From: Candidatus Bathyarchaeota archaeon RBG_13_52_12
GTDB taxonomy: Archaea > Thermoproteota > Bathyarchaeia > TCS64
Assembly (NCBI GenBank): GCA_001774245.1
Contig: MEZF01000081.1
Location: forward strand, 4,393-10,799
Length of the DNA: 6,407 bases
Direction: 5' to 3'
In this document: one piece after another, positions 1 to 6,175 of the stretch
Layout of the letters: each line of letters opens with the position of its first letter
How positions within the stretch are numbered: position 1 is the stretch's first letter
Notes under the pieces: generated by a model
Database searches by the model: none
What the model saw: the letters and a program-made list of their open reading frames with translations, nothing else
Told to the model about the DNA's origin: nothing
Program-made: the position numbers and the translations under genes

Positions 1-1050
1 CTCCCGACCAATGGCCTCCACAACACCACCTACCTCTACATCTGTGCCATCGAGATCAACCAAGAAGTGGTTGACTGATACCGTACCTAGAACCGGCTTT
101 ACTTTCCCACCTACTTTTACTAAACCTTTCCTCGTTAAGCCTCGGGGATAGCCATCGGAATAGCCAATATGAACCGTCCCAACCTTTATCCTAGCGGAAG
201 CGGTGAACCTTCGACTATAAGTGAGGGATTCACCTGCCTCCACCCATTTTACCTGTTCAACCCGGGCCTTGAAGGCGATTGCTTGTCTTAGATCTAATCC
301 ACTATCCCTGTCCTCAGGGTCAGGGTAGAATCCGTAGAGCATTAGTCCGGGTCGAACCGCGTCCAGGAATGTGAAGGGACGGTGGAAGACAGCATTCCCA
401 CTTGCCATGCTTCTGATCCCATACCTGATCCCTAAGCCATCCAGCTTGCTACTTACGTCGATCATTCTATCCACCTGGATCCTGTCGAGTTCAGCGTCCT
501 CAGACAGGGTAGAGAATAGACCAGTTATTTCGAGGTAGGGGAGAGAAGAGATGTACCTGATGAGTGTAACTGCATCACCCCACCTGACTCCGACCCTGCC
601 CAGTCCCGTGTCAATTTTCACCCATACACGGGCCTTTTTCCCTAGCTTCTCAGCGACGAAGTTCAGATAACCCGCAGTACTTTTTTGGTAAACGGTCTGA
701 ATGATGTCTCTGGCGACTATAATCTCGAATTGCTCGTTAGAGAATAGAGGATCCATGCAAATCACTCCGCACTCGAGACCCGCGCCCCTTATCTGCTCAG
801 CCTCCCAAAGTTTAGCTACGAGGAATTGATTGACCCCCATGGTCATCATATGCGCTACGACGGGAACCAGCCCGTGACCGTATGCGTTCGTCTTAACGCA
901 GGGGATCACCTCTACATGAGCCCTCTCCTTAACTTGCCCTAGGTTGTAGGTAATCGCATCGAGGTCGATCTCAAGCCATGAGGAAAACCCTTGTGTTCTT
1001 TTCTCGATCTCCTCAGTGGAAAATTGCTTGGCGAAGAAAGCTTCAGACAA
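1..1050 (-). CDS. alr: Alanine racemase family PLP enzyme (C-terminus beyond the left edge)
   Basis: This is a fold-type III PLP enzyme; the family interconverts L- and D-alanine in the cytosol. It is open from a TTG at 1050 to the window edge (350 codons), and TTG is the only usual start after the in-frame TAA at 1066-1068. The N-terminus carries the family's WLEIDLDAI strand (residues 25-33) and the PLP lysine K53 in VKTNAYGHG. Next come VKIDTGLGRVGV (K145 and R152, matching the carbamylated Lys129 and Arg136 of Geobacillus Alr), VRPGLMLYG (R233, matching the Arg219 that contacts the pyridine nitrogen) and GESLTY (Y278, matching the catalytic Tyr265). IGYSDGYPRG (Y297) begins the C-terminal barrel. 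Several other conserved positions differ: Thr181 where His166 is expected, Ser-Gly for Asn-Ser near 216-217, and GTVSVN (322-327) for GRxxMD. About 40-50 C-terminal residues are missing. Another amino acid racemase of the same fold is possible. Confidence 0.9.
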   Translation of the reverse strand, partial: MSEAFFAKQFSTEEIEKRTQGFSSWLEIDLDAITYNLGQVKERAHVEVIPCVKTNAYGHGLVPVVAHMMTMGVNQFLVAKLWEAEQIRGAGLECGVICMDPLFSNEQFEIIVARDIIQTVYQKSTAGYLNFVAEKLGKKARVWVKIDTGLGRVGVRWGDAVTLIRYISSLPYLEITGLFSTLSEDAELDRIQVDRMIDVSSKLDGLGIRYGIRSMASGNAVFHRPFTFLDAVRPGLMLYGFYPDPEDRDSGLDLRQAIAFKARVEQVKWVEAGESLTYSRRFTASARIKVGTVHIGYSDGYPRGLTRKGLVKVGGKVKPVLGTVSVNHFLVDLDGTDVEVGGVVEAIGRE

Positions 1051-1080
1051 CCGACATCGATTGCATTAGTGCTCTACATC

Positions 1081-1086
1081 TATTAA
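1081..1086 (-). promoter_or_regulatory. Possible TATA box for the racemase gene
   Basis: The minus strand reads TTAATA here, centred about 33 bp before the TTG start at 1050. With the usual archaeal TATA-to-start distance of about 25 bp, transcription would begin near 1058, leaving a leader of only about 8 nt. No Shine-Dalgarno sequence precedes the TTG, which fits near-leaderless translation. The box is short and the BRE-like flank is poor, so this is weak. Confidence 0.3.
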
Positions 1087-1194
1087 CCGGTTTGGGGTTC
1101 AAGCACTCTCGGTTGCTCGCTTCCTAGGATACCTATGCTCTGCATGTCAAACGGAAGCCACAGATGCCACTTTGGCGACTTGAAACAGATCGTT

Positions 1195-1386
1195 CTAGTC
1201 AGTGTGTTTCATGAAGGGTATCTTGGTATGGCATTTTGAGTAGAATACGTGGCCTATCTCGTTAACCATGAATTGCTCCCTGTTGCCACACTTCGGACAT
1301 ACTACTTCGCCCGCCTTCACCTTCTCAGCTAGACGCGTCTTGTTTTCCAGAGTCTTGTGCTGCTTGCCCATCTCTGAAGGAATCAA
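1195..1386 (-). CDS. Small zinc-ribbon-like protein, family not recognised
   Basis: The product is a 63-residue basic protein. A charged N-terminal segment (about residues 6-27) leads into CPKCG (30-34), a linker with the pattern of a beta hairpin, and YSKCH (49-53) near the C-terminus. This is the layout of a one-domain zinc ribbon, as in many archaeal nucleic-acid-binding or transcription-related proteins, but I do not recognise the family. The second knuckle has only one cysteine: the position where CxxC would place the first is Tyr49 (codon TAC, one transition from TGC). His53 or His61 could act as a substitute ligand. The start is either TTG at 1386 or ATG at 1371, which would give 58 residues beginning MGKQHK. 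The ATG keeps all conserved-looking sequence and is the safer choice. It lies 144 bp upstream of the racemase on the same strand. Confidence 0.6.
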   Translation of the reverse strand: MIPSEMGKQHKTLENKTRLAEKVKAGEVVCPKCGNREQFMVNEIGHVFYSKCHTKIPFMKHTD

Positions 1387-1416
1387 TGTGCAGTGACTTG
1401 ATGAGTCTTGGTTGAG

Positions 1417-1423
1417 TAATATT
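1417..1423 (-). promoter_or_regulatory. Possible TATA box for the zinc-ribbon gene
   Basis: An AT-rich TAATATT element is centred about 34 bp before the TTG at 1386 and 49 bp before the ATG at 1371. Initiation about 26 bp downstream would give a leader of roughly 6 nt to the TTG or 22 nt to the ATG. The core AATATT is palindromic, so it could equally serve the plus-strand remnant starting at 1472. Confidence 0.25.
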
Positions 1424-1471
1424 CAGAACACCTTATCTCACCTTGAGTGCGATGAACTATTGGGGATTAGT

Positions 1472-1663
1472 GTGAGTCGCGGGAGAGTGCTTCTCCTAGC
1501 CTTTGTTGTCTTCCTCTACATATCGATTCAGCCGATTCGCGCCTAGAATAACAAGGTGATTCTTGCTGACATCAATGAAGAGATAACGGAGGCTACAGCA
1601 TCGAGATCTAAGACACCACGAAGAAGGAGCCGAGCGGGCCGAGCGGCAAGAATGCTGATATAG
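1472..1663 (+). pseudogene. Possible broken N-terminus of an NfeD-like secreted or membrane protein
   Basis: A GTG at 1472, preceded by a GGGGATTAG stretch, opens a frame that reads like a signal peptide. A basic start (VSRGR) is followed by a hydrophobic core (LLLAFVVFLYISI, about residues 6-18) and IQPIRA, and then a TAG stop at 1544-1546. Directly after the stop the same frame continues with KVILADINEEITEATAS. This resembles the first strand and helix of NfeD/stomatin-operon serine proteases, which typically read V-x-x-I-x-G-x-I-T-x-A-T-A just after the signal peptide. The similarity then dissolves into basic low-complexity sequence ending at a TAG at 1661. No serine protease domain follows. 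I infer a decayed 5' fragment of a gene. Chance resemblance cannot be excluded without a database search. Confidence 0.35.
1629..1646 (+). repeat. Perfect 9-bp tandem duplication
   Basis: The unit GCCGAGCGG occurs twice in a row (1629-1637 and 1638-1646) inside the presumed pseudogene. It stands out as GC-rich in this intergenic stretch and looks like a small slippage duplication in sequence under little constraint. Confidence 0.8.
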
Positions 1664-1672
1664 ACTCTACCT

Positions 1673-1690
1673 AAAAAGACCCTTTTTTTT
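1673..1690. terminator. A/T hairpin with T-run, possible two-way terminator
   Basis: AAAAAG (1673-1678) and CTTTTT (1682-1687) form a 6-bp stem with a 3-nt loop. The plus strand continues to a total of eight T (1683-1690), and the minus strand gives five T at 1677-1673. Oligo-T tracts terminate archaeal transcription, so this could end helicase transcripts arriving from the right and any plus-strand transcript from the remnant at its left. It lies 44 bp beyond the helicase stop. Confidence 0.45.
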
Positions 1691-1733
1691 CATTGAATCG
1701 GAGAAATAGTCACCTATTAGCTCCCCATTTGAC

Positions 1734-2855
1734 TTAGAAAAGGAAGGCCGGGGGAAGCGTCAATTTATGGATGGGGATCCTGGTCATAGCCTTGATCCTC
1801 TCCAGCTCGATCTCCTCTTCAGGCGTCACGAGGGTGATGGCGTTACCCTCCTTTCCGGCTCTCGCCGTCCTTCCTACTCGGTGGAAATACATGTTTGGAT
1901 CCATTGGAATATCATAGTTGATGATCCAAGGCACATCCTCGATATCTAAACCTCTGGCAGCGAGCTCGGTCGCGATCATTATGCTGAATTTGCCCTGCTT
2001 GAAGCCGTCGAGGACCTGTTGACGCCTCGCCTGAGTGAAGTTGCCGTGTATCGCCTCAACATTATACCCCGCTCTACTCAACACCGAATGTAGATCATCG
2101 ACACCTATCTTCATCCTGCAGAAAATTATGCAGCGTTCGATTTTGTAGAAGTCTATGATCCGCTTGAGCGTCTCCTCCTTCTCATGCTCTGGGATTAGAA
2201 TATAGTGTTGCTTGATTGTTGTGAGGCCTATCTCGTCGCGGCTGACGTTGACGAAGTCGGCATCTCGCATGTAGCGACTGCTTATGTTCATCGTTCTGTC
2301 GTCGATTGTGGCGCTCCAGAGGCTAACCTGCTTCTTCTTCGGCGTGTGCTTAAGGATATACTCGATGTCTTCGACAAAGCCCATGTCGAGCATGTTATCG
2401 GCCTCGTCGAGGATCAGTATACTTACGTCCTTGAGGCTAAGAGTGCCGCGGTTGAGGTGATCGATGATCCTTCCGGGGGTCCCAACTACTATAGTTGGCC
2501 CCTTATTCAACTCGATGAACTGCCTATCAATGGATACGCCACCGTAGACAGCTGTCGCCTTGACCTTAGTGTATTTAGCGAAGTCGTTAATGTCCTCCGT
2601 GATCTGTTGGGCGAGCTCCCTCGTTGGCGCGAGAACAAGGCCCTGAACTATGCCACGCGAGGGGTCAAGAAGCTGAATCATGGGTACTCCGAAAGCCGCG
2701 GTTTTCCCGGTTCCCGTCTTCGCCTGCCCTATTACATCTTTACCCTCCAGCATCGGCGGAATCGCATTCTCCTGGATGGGGAACATCTCGTCGAAACCAA
2801 TCTCCTTGAGTCCCATCTTTAACTCCTTGCTGATGGGTAACTTACTGAATTTCAC
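1734..2855 (-). CDS. DEAD-box ATP-dependent RNA helicase, minimal core type
   Basis: This is a cytoplasmic RNA-dependent ATPase that unwinds short RNA duplexes; archaeal members are linked to ribosome assembly, RNA turnover and cold adaptation. All the motifs are present: Q motif with F21 and PIQ (26-28), motif I AKTGTGKT (45-52), Ia PTRELA (77-82), GG (105-106), Ib TPGR (126-129), II DEAD (150-153) and III SAT (181-183). In the second RecA-like domain come IIFCR (motif IV), ARGLDI (V) and HRVGRTARAG (VI, 325-334). At 373 residues it is only the two-domain core, about the size of Methanocaldococcus MJ0669, with no C-terminal basic tail. The start is a GTG at 2855 with no Shine-Dalgarno. Translation in the same frame is open upstream to a TGA at 2898-2900, but without a common start codon. 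A good TATA box at 2901-2906 supports the GTG. It is divergent from the DUF362 gene. Confidence 0.95.
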   Translation of the reverse strand: MKFSKLPISKELKMGLKEIGFDEMFPIQENAIPPMLEGKDVIGQAKTGTGKTAAFGVPMIQLLDPSRGIVQGLVLAPTRELAQQITEDINDFAKYTKVKATAVYGGVSIDRQFIELNKGPTIVVGTPGRIIDHLNRGTLSLKDVSILILDEADNMLDMGFVEDIEYILKHTPKKKQVSLWSATIDDRTMNISSRYMRDADFVNVSRDEIGLTTIKQHYILIPEHEKEETLKRIIDFYKIERCIIFCRMKIGVDDLHSVLSRAGYNVEAIHGNFTQARRQQVLDGFKQGKFSIMIATELAARGLDIEDVPWIINYDIPMDPNMYFHRVGRTARAGKEGNAITLVTPEEEIELERIKAMTRIPIHKLTLPPAFLF

Positions 2856-2898
2856 CTTCTTGTAACCCGTGCCTTTCAGGAAGGAGGAGTGAGGGGAT

Positions 2899-2906
2899 CA
2901 TATAAA
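2899..2906 (-). promoter_or_regulatory. TATA box of the helicase gene
   Basis: The minus strand reads TTTATATG, a textbook archaeal box A. It predicts initiation near 2877, giving a leader of about 22 nt before the GTG at 2855. It is the strongest promoter-like element in the 137-bp divergent region. Confidence 0.6.
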
Positions 2907-2941
2907 TCCATGTAAATGTACGACACGTAACGTTTCCTCGA

Positions 2942-2955
2942 TTTTGTTGACAAAA
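2942..2955. promoter_or_regulatory. 14-bp palindrome beside the DUF362 promoter, possible operator
   Basis: TTTTGT and ACAAAA are perfect inverted half-sites with a 2-bp spacer (TG). The dyad ends 3 bp before the TATA box at 2959, so it covers the position where TFB contacts the BRE. A dimeric helix-turn-helix regulator (Lrp/AsnC-like or similar) bound there could block or recruit TFB. The symmetry is directly seen; the operator role is inferred. Confidence 0.35.
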
Positions 2956-2958
2956 CTC

Positions 2959-2964
2959 TATAAT
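2959..2964 (+). promoter_or_regulatory. TATA box of the DUF362 gene
   Basis: TATAAT lies about 32 bp before the TTG start at 2993, predicting initiation near 2987 and an almost leaderless transcript. This agrees with the lack of a Shine-Dalgarno before the TTG. Confidence 0.5.
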
Positions 2965-2992
2965 CTAGGGCTCTGGTTCAACTAAGAACGAC

Positions 2993-3817
2993 TTGACAAG
3001 AGTAGCCGTCGTTAAGGGAAGCAGGGGAGTCGAACCAGTATATCGGGCACTAGACCTCATCGACTACAGAAAAGCGTTGAAGGGCTGGAAAATGGCGTTA
3101 ATAAAAGTGAATTTTATCACGACAAAGAACTGGGAAACCGGAGCTACTACGGATCCCATAGTTGTCGAGGCGATCGTCAACAAGCTGCGGGAGAACTCGA
3201 TTGAGGTTTTCGTTGTAGAGTCCGACGCGACAACGACTAACGCTGACAAGGCTTGCGGAGCCAGTGGAATGAGAGATATGTGCGACAGGGTCGGCGTCCA
3301 GTTCATCAACCTCCGCCATATGAAGGAGAAGGTCGAGTTAAAAATCCCGAATCCCATGACTCTCGATACCATAACTGTCCCCAGCATAGTCACTGAGTCT
3401 GCAATCATCAACGCGGCGAAGCTTAAAACCCACATGGAGACCGGTGTAACACTGGGCATGAAAAATATGTTTGGACTCCTACCTGACAAGTTCAAGGGGA
3501 AATACCATATGATGGGAATGAATAAGGTCATAATCGACATCAACACGGTCCTCAAACCCACAATAACTGTTATCGACGGCTTTGTGGGGATGGAGGGGAG
3601 GGGCCCCGTCCACGGTAACCCAGTAAAGATGGACACGATCATCGCTGGGACCGACCCCGTCGCCACAGATGCCACGGCGGCGAGGGCGATGGGGATTGAT
3701 CCCCAGACTATAGAGCACATCAAGTTGGGTCACGAGAGGAGGCTTGGCGAAATGTATGATATCGAAGTCGTTGGAGATGGTATCGAGGCCGTGAAGCGTA
3801 TCTTCGCGCGGCTCTAG
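2993..3817 (+). CDS. DUF362 domain-containing protein
   Basis: The 274-residue product spans one full DUF362 domain (COG2006). Hallmarks in order are K38-V-N40 followed by TGATTDP (49-55), LKTHMETGVTLGMKNMFG in the middle, an H-x-x-G-M-N-K stretch after a lysine-rich loop, and VIDGFVGMEGRGP. After these come AGTDPVATDATAARAMGI and a short C-terminal alpha/beta tail. Family members are often called iron-sulfur proteins, but this one has no CxxCxxC ferredoxin cluster and only two cysteines near residues 88-101, so an Fe-S role is not supported here. The biochemical function of the domain is not established. The start is TTG at 2993, supported by the TATA box spacing and by the N-terminus (TRVAVVKG) beginning directly with the first strand. 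The 146-residue gene follows 25 bp downstream, presumably in the same transcript. Confidence 0.9.
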   Translation: MTRVAVVKGSRGVEPVYRALDLIDYRKALKGWKMALIKVNFITTKNWETGATTDPIVVEAIVNKLRENSIEVFVVESDATTTNADKACGASGMRDMCDRVGVQFINLRHMKEKVELKIPNPMTLDTITVPSIVTESAIINAAKLKTHMETGVTLGMKNMFGLLPDKFKGKYHMMGMNKVIIDINTVLKPTITVIDGFVGMEGRGPVHGNPVKMDTIIAGTDPVATDATAARAMGIDPQTIEHIKLGHERRLGEMYDIEVVGDGIEAVKRIFARL

Positions 3818-3842
3818 AGAATAATCCACCCTTCTCTCAAGT

Positions 3843-4283
3843 GTGCGCGATCAACCGAGATATTCAACGCGATGGTCCGCTTTTGCCAAGGGTTATAGGC
3901 TAAGCTTCCCAATAAAACTCGGTGCTAATAACGTGAAGGCGCTCATAAGGCTATTCGGACCCCACTACCTCGAAGCAATCGAGGCACTCGAAAAGATCGC
4001 TGTAGATAGCCCGAAAGTATGCCTGATGAACCAGGTGCTACTGCATGCCGACCCCTATGCTCAAGCATTGGACTGGGTCTATAACTACTTCAAGGAACGT
4101 GGGAAGGTGAGTTACGAGCGCTGCGGGACCATTCTCGCTAAAGCAGATGACCTTGAGGGACACGATTTCGTGTTTGTGTGGATGCTTGAACCCACAAGGG
4201 GCTTCATAGATGAATTAATCAACAAGATAGATGAGGCTCTCGAACCCATCGGAGTGATGTACACTATCTCAGTAAAAAAATAA
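3843..4283 (+). CDS. Conserved-looking hypothetical protein (146 aa)
   Basis: I do not recognise this family. The frame opens at GTG 3843, the only usual start after the in-frame TAA at 3822-3824. The protein has no signal peptide or membrane segment. It seems to have an N-terminal basic part (1-25), a helical region around NVKALIRLFGPHYLEAIEALEKIA (30-53) with Cys60, and a stretch LLHADPYAQALDWVYNYF (66-83). A possible alpha/beta C-terminal half follows: a strand around DFVFVWMLE (108-116), a helix GFIDELINKIDEALEPI (120-136) and a final strand VMYTISV (138-144). That ending resembles a ferredoxin-like half-domain. The second cysteine is Cys94. It lies 25 bp after the DUF362 gene and ends in a terminator hairpin, so the two probably form an operon and may act together. 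The good codon structure and amphipathic pattern argue that it is real. Confidence 0.75.
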   Translation: MRDQPRYSTRWSAFAKGYRLSFPIKLGANNVKALIRLFGPHYLEAIEALEKIAVDSPKVCLMNQVLLHADPYAQALDWVYNYFKERGKVSYERCGTILAKADDLEGHDFVFVWMLEPTRGFIDELINKIDEALEPIGVMYTISVKK

Positions 4284-4293
4284 TAATTTTTAC
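4272..4293 (+). terminator. Hairpin terminator after the DUF362 operon
   Basis: GTAAAAA (4272-4278) and TTTTTAC (4287-4293) are perfect inverted repeats around an 8-nt loop that contains the TAA stop codon of the preceding gene (4281-4283). The five-T tract gives an archaeal-style termination signal. Confidence 0.5.
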
Positions 4294-4352
4294 CTCAATC
4301 TCCGTTCTGATACTAGGGGATCTGAAGCTAGTCGCATACAATTAAGCAATAA

Positions 4353-4402
4353 CTCGCCCCCATACTGCATTCTTGAAAACACTGCCTTAATCGGGGGGCG
4401 AG
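4353..4402 (+). promoter_or_regulatory. 9-bp GC-rich inverted repeat upstream of the ABC operon
   Basis: CTCGCCCCC (4353-4361) and GGGGGCGAG (4394-4402) are perfect inverted repeats with 32 bp between them, ending 20 bp before the ATPase start. A weak TATA-like CTTAAT (4385-4390) lies in the loop. If that is the promoter, the arms flank it and could be paired protein sites about four helical turns apart. If transcription begins further upstream, the arms would form a stable stem in the leader RNA. Confidence 0.4.
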
Positions 4403-4422
4403 AGCCTACTAGAAGGACGGAT

Positions 4423-5364
4423 ATGGCTAGTATAGAGGCAGAGGGATTAAGCAAACGCTTTGGCTCACTCACTGCTGTCGATAGACTCAGCTTCGAAGTC
4501 GGTACGGGGGAGATATTTGGCCTACTCGGTCCTAATGGGTCTGGGAAGACGACAACAGTTAGACTTCTATCCTGCCTCATAGCCCCAAGTGAGGGCTCAG
4601 CGAGGGTCGCGGGCTTCGACATTCTTGATGATCCACTCAAGGTCCGGGAAGCCGTTGGGGTACTCACAGAGAATCCAGGTATCTATGATAGGCTCTCCGC
4701 CCTTGAAAATATGGAGTTCTTCGCCGAAGCCTACGGCCTCAGTGTCAAGGCCGAGAGGCACTCTCGTATACGGGAACTCCTAGAGTTCTTCGACCTCTGG
4801 GAAAGGAGAGATGACAAGACCGGAACGTTCTCCAAGGGAATGAGGCAGAAACTAGCAATCGCTAAAGCCGTTGTCCATAGACCAGAAGTCTTATTCCTAG
4901 ACGAGCCCTCGGCCGGCCTTGATCCGAAGGCGGCGAAAGATATCCGTGACCTTATGGAGAGGATGAGTCGTCAGGAGAAGCACACGATAGTTTTCTGCAC
5001 ACACAACCTTGAGGAGGCGGAGAGGCTCTGCAGCAGGGTTATGATCATCAGGAAAGGCGCGGCACTCGCCACTGGAAGCATAGAGGACCTTAGGAGAAAA
5101 CTCCACGGCGCGCCTGAACTCGAGATCCAGCTTGAGGAGGTTTACGACGGGCTTCTCAAGGCAACGGCTAAACTCGAGGATGTAAAATCAGTGTACGAAA
5201 GAACCAGAGGCATACTGATCTACAACCTCGACGACCCTGAAGCCCGGACACCCGACGTGGTCAAGAGCCTCATCCAGGCGGGAGGGAGGATCAGGTCAGT
5301 AAACATCCTCCGCCCTACTCTCGAGGACGCTTATTTAGAGCTGACAAAGGAGAGATCAACATGA
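4423..5364 (+). CDS. ABC-2 type exporter, ATP-binding protein (DrrA/NatA-like)
   Basis: This 313-residue cytoplasmic ATPase would power export through the membrane partner encoded next. It has Walker A GPNGSGKT (36-43), a Q-loop region GVLTENPG (79-86) with Glu83 where many ABC proteins have Gln, signature FSKGMRQKL (136-144), Walker B VLFLDEP (156-162), D-loop SAGLD (163-167) and H-loop His194. Glu at the Q-loop and an FSKGM-type signature are usual in the ABC-2 subfamily. Residues of about 230-313 form the extra C-terminal domain of DrrA-type ATPases, ending in the typical RPTLEDAYLELT. The ATG at 4423 follows AGAAGGACGG, a weak Shine-Dalgarno. The gene overlaps the permease by ATGA, so the two are translationally coupled. 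The substrate (drug, lipid, ion or peptide) cannot be told from sequence. Confidence 0.93.
   Translation: MASIEAEGLSKRFGSLTAVDRLSFEVGTGEIFGLLGPNGSGKTTTVRLLSCLIAPSEGSARVAGFDILDDPLKVREAVGVLTENPGIYDRLSALENMEFFAEAYGLSVKAERHSRIRELLEFFDLWERRDDKTGTFSKGMRQKLAIAKAVVHRPEVLFLDEPSAGLDPKAAKDIRDLMERMSRQEKHTIVFCTHNLEEAERLCSRVMIIRKGAALATGSIEDLRRKLHGAPELEIQLEEVYDGLLKATAKLEDVKSVYERTRGILIYNLDDPEARTPDVVKSLIQAGGRIRSVNILRPTLEDAYLELTKERST
5349..5352 (+). promoter_or_regulatory. Shine-Dalgarno site of the permease gene
   Basis: GGAG within AAAGGAGAG lies 8 nt before the ATG at 5361, inside the 3' end of the ATPase gene. It fixes the permease start at the ATGA overlap and is the clearest ribosome binding site in the window. 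Confidence 0.7.
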
Positions 5365-6173
5365 GGATAGACAGGGTTCTGCTTGTATTCAGGAAAGATT
5401 GGCTTGAGGTGAGTAGGAATTGGGAGATCATGGTGCCGATAATCATAGTCCCTCTAATCTTCTCCGTTGTTCTGCCATCGATGATGCTCCTGATCCCGGG
5501 GGGCACCGGTGGCGGAAACACCGAGTTTGGGTCGTTGTTGGCCAACCTCCCGGCTTCCGTCCAAGTTGAACTGGTGGGCCTAACAGAGGGCCAAACGATC
5601 ATGTACATCATGCTCGTTTACGTCTTCGCACCCTTCTTCCTCCTCATACCAGCAATGGCATCAAGTGTTATCGCCTCCGACAGTTTCGCCGGTGAGAAGG
5701 AAAGAAAGACCATCGAGGGACTACTAGCTACGCCACTCAGCGACGGAGAACTACTGGTCGGTAAGATCATGGTCGCTTTCGTCCCCTCAATGATAGTTAC
5801 ACTACTTTCGTTCACTGTTTATACAACGCTCGTTGACGCCCTCTCGTTGGAGACTTTCAATCGCTTCATACTTCCTACTATCAACTGGGTGCTAATCATT
5901 TTCCTGCTCGCGCCCGCCACAGCGGTCACAGGGATTGCATTAACGGTGGTTGTTTCAGCACGCGTCAAGGGCTTTAGGGAAGCCCAGCAGCTCAGTGTCC
6001 TGATCATTGTTCCGATAATGGGTCTCGTCTTCGGCCAGATGTTTGGCTTACTCCTCCTCATCCCCATAGTCATATTGATCCTCTTCGCCATCTTCGTCGT
6101 AGTAGATGTGATAATACTTAAGATCGGGTTAGATATGTTCGAGAGAGAGGAAATACTCTCAAAAATTAGATAA
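5361..6173 (+). CDS. ABC-2 type exporter, permease (NatB-like)
   Basis: This 270-residue integral membrane protein is the channel half of the exporter and probably works as a dimer with two copies of the ATPase. About six hydrophobic segments are visible: residues 22-46, 78-104, 133-158, 174-199, 209-231 and 230-254. The stretch SFAGEKERKTIEGLLATPLS (108-127), in the cytosolic loop after the second segment, is the hallmark of the family and is expected to couple to the ATPase. The short extracellular loop between segments 1 and 2 is glycine-rich (47-52), and there is no large outer domain, so the protein is at the small end of the family. The C-terminus (EREEILSKIR) is cytosolic. Its stop codon lies 2 bp from the 3' end of the oppositely oriented tRNA gene. 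Confidence 0.92.
   Translation: MRIDRVLLVFRKDWLEVSRNWEIMVPIIIVPLIFSVVLPSMMLLIPGGTGGGNTEFGSLLANLPASVQVELVGLTEGQTIMYIMLVYVFAPFFLLIPAMASSVIASDSFAGEKERKTIEGLLATPLSDGELLVGKIMVAFVPSMIVTLLSFTVYTTLVDALSLETFNRFILPTINWVLIIFLLAPATAVTGIALTVVVSARVKGFREAQQLSVLIIVPIMGLVFGQMFGLLLLIPIVILILFAIFVVVDVIILKIGLDMFEREEILSKIR
6161..6165 (-). terminator. T-run downstream of tRNA-Trp
   Basis: The minus strand has five T about 11 nt after the encoded CCA. This is enough for archaeal termination and lies inside the last codons of the convergent permease gene. Confidence 0.35.
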
Positions 6174-6175
6174 TT

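Noticed and set aside
1544..1546. TAG in the relic read as pyrrolysine
   Set aside because: No pyrrolysine system genes are visible, and the sequence after about 1600 decays. A plain stop in a degraded frame is simpler.
2205..2822. 205-codon plus-strand open frame opposite the helicase
   Set aside because: It is fully antisense to a helicase with all motifs intact, and its translation has no recognisable domain. It is a shadow frame produced by codon bias.
2947..2964. TTGACA followed by TATAAT, looking like a bacterial sigma-70 promoter
   Set aside because: Only 6 bp separate the two boxes instead of about 17, and all other evidence is archaeal. TATAAT is better read as an archaeal TATA box, with TTGACA as part of the palindrome.
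3064..3723. 219-codon minus-strand open frame opposite the DUF362 gene
   Set aside because: It is antisense to a clear DUF362 gene. Its hydrophobic look comes from reverse-complemented polar and methionine-rich codons.
4290..4667. 125-codon minus-strand frame at the start of the ABC operon
   Set aside because: It overlaps the Walker A region of the ATPase on the opposite strand and reads as serine/proline-rich shadow sequence.
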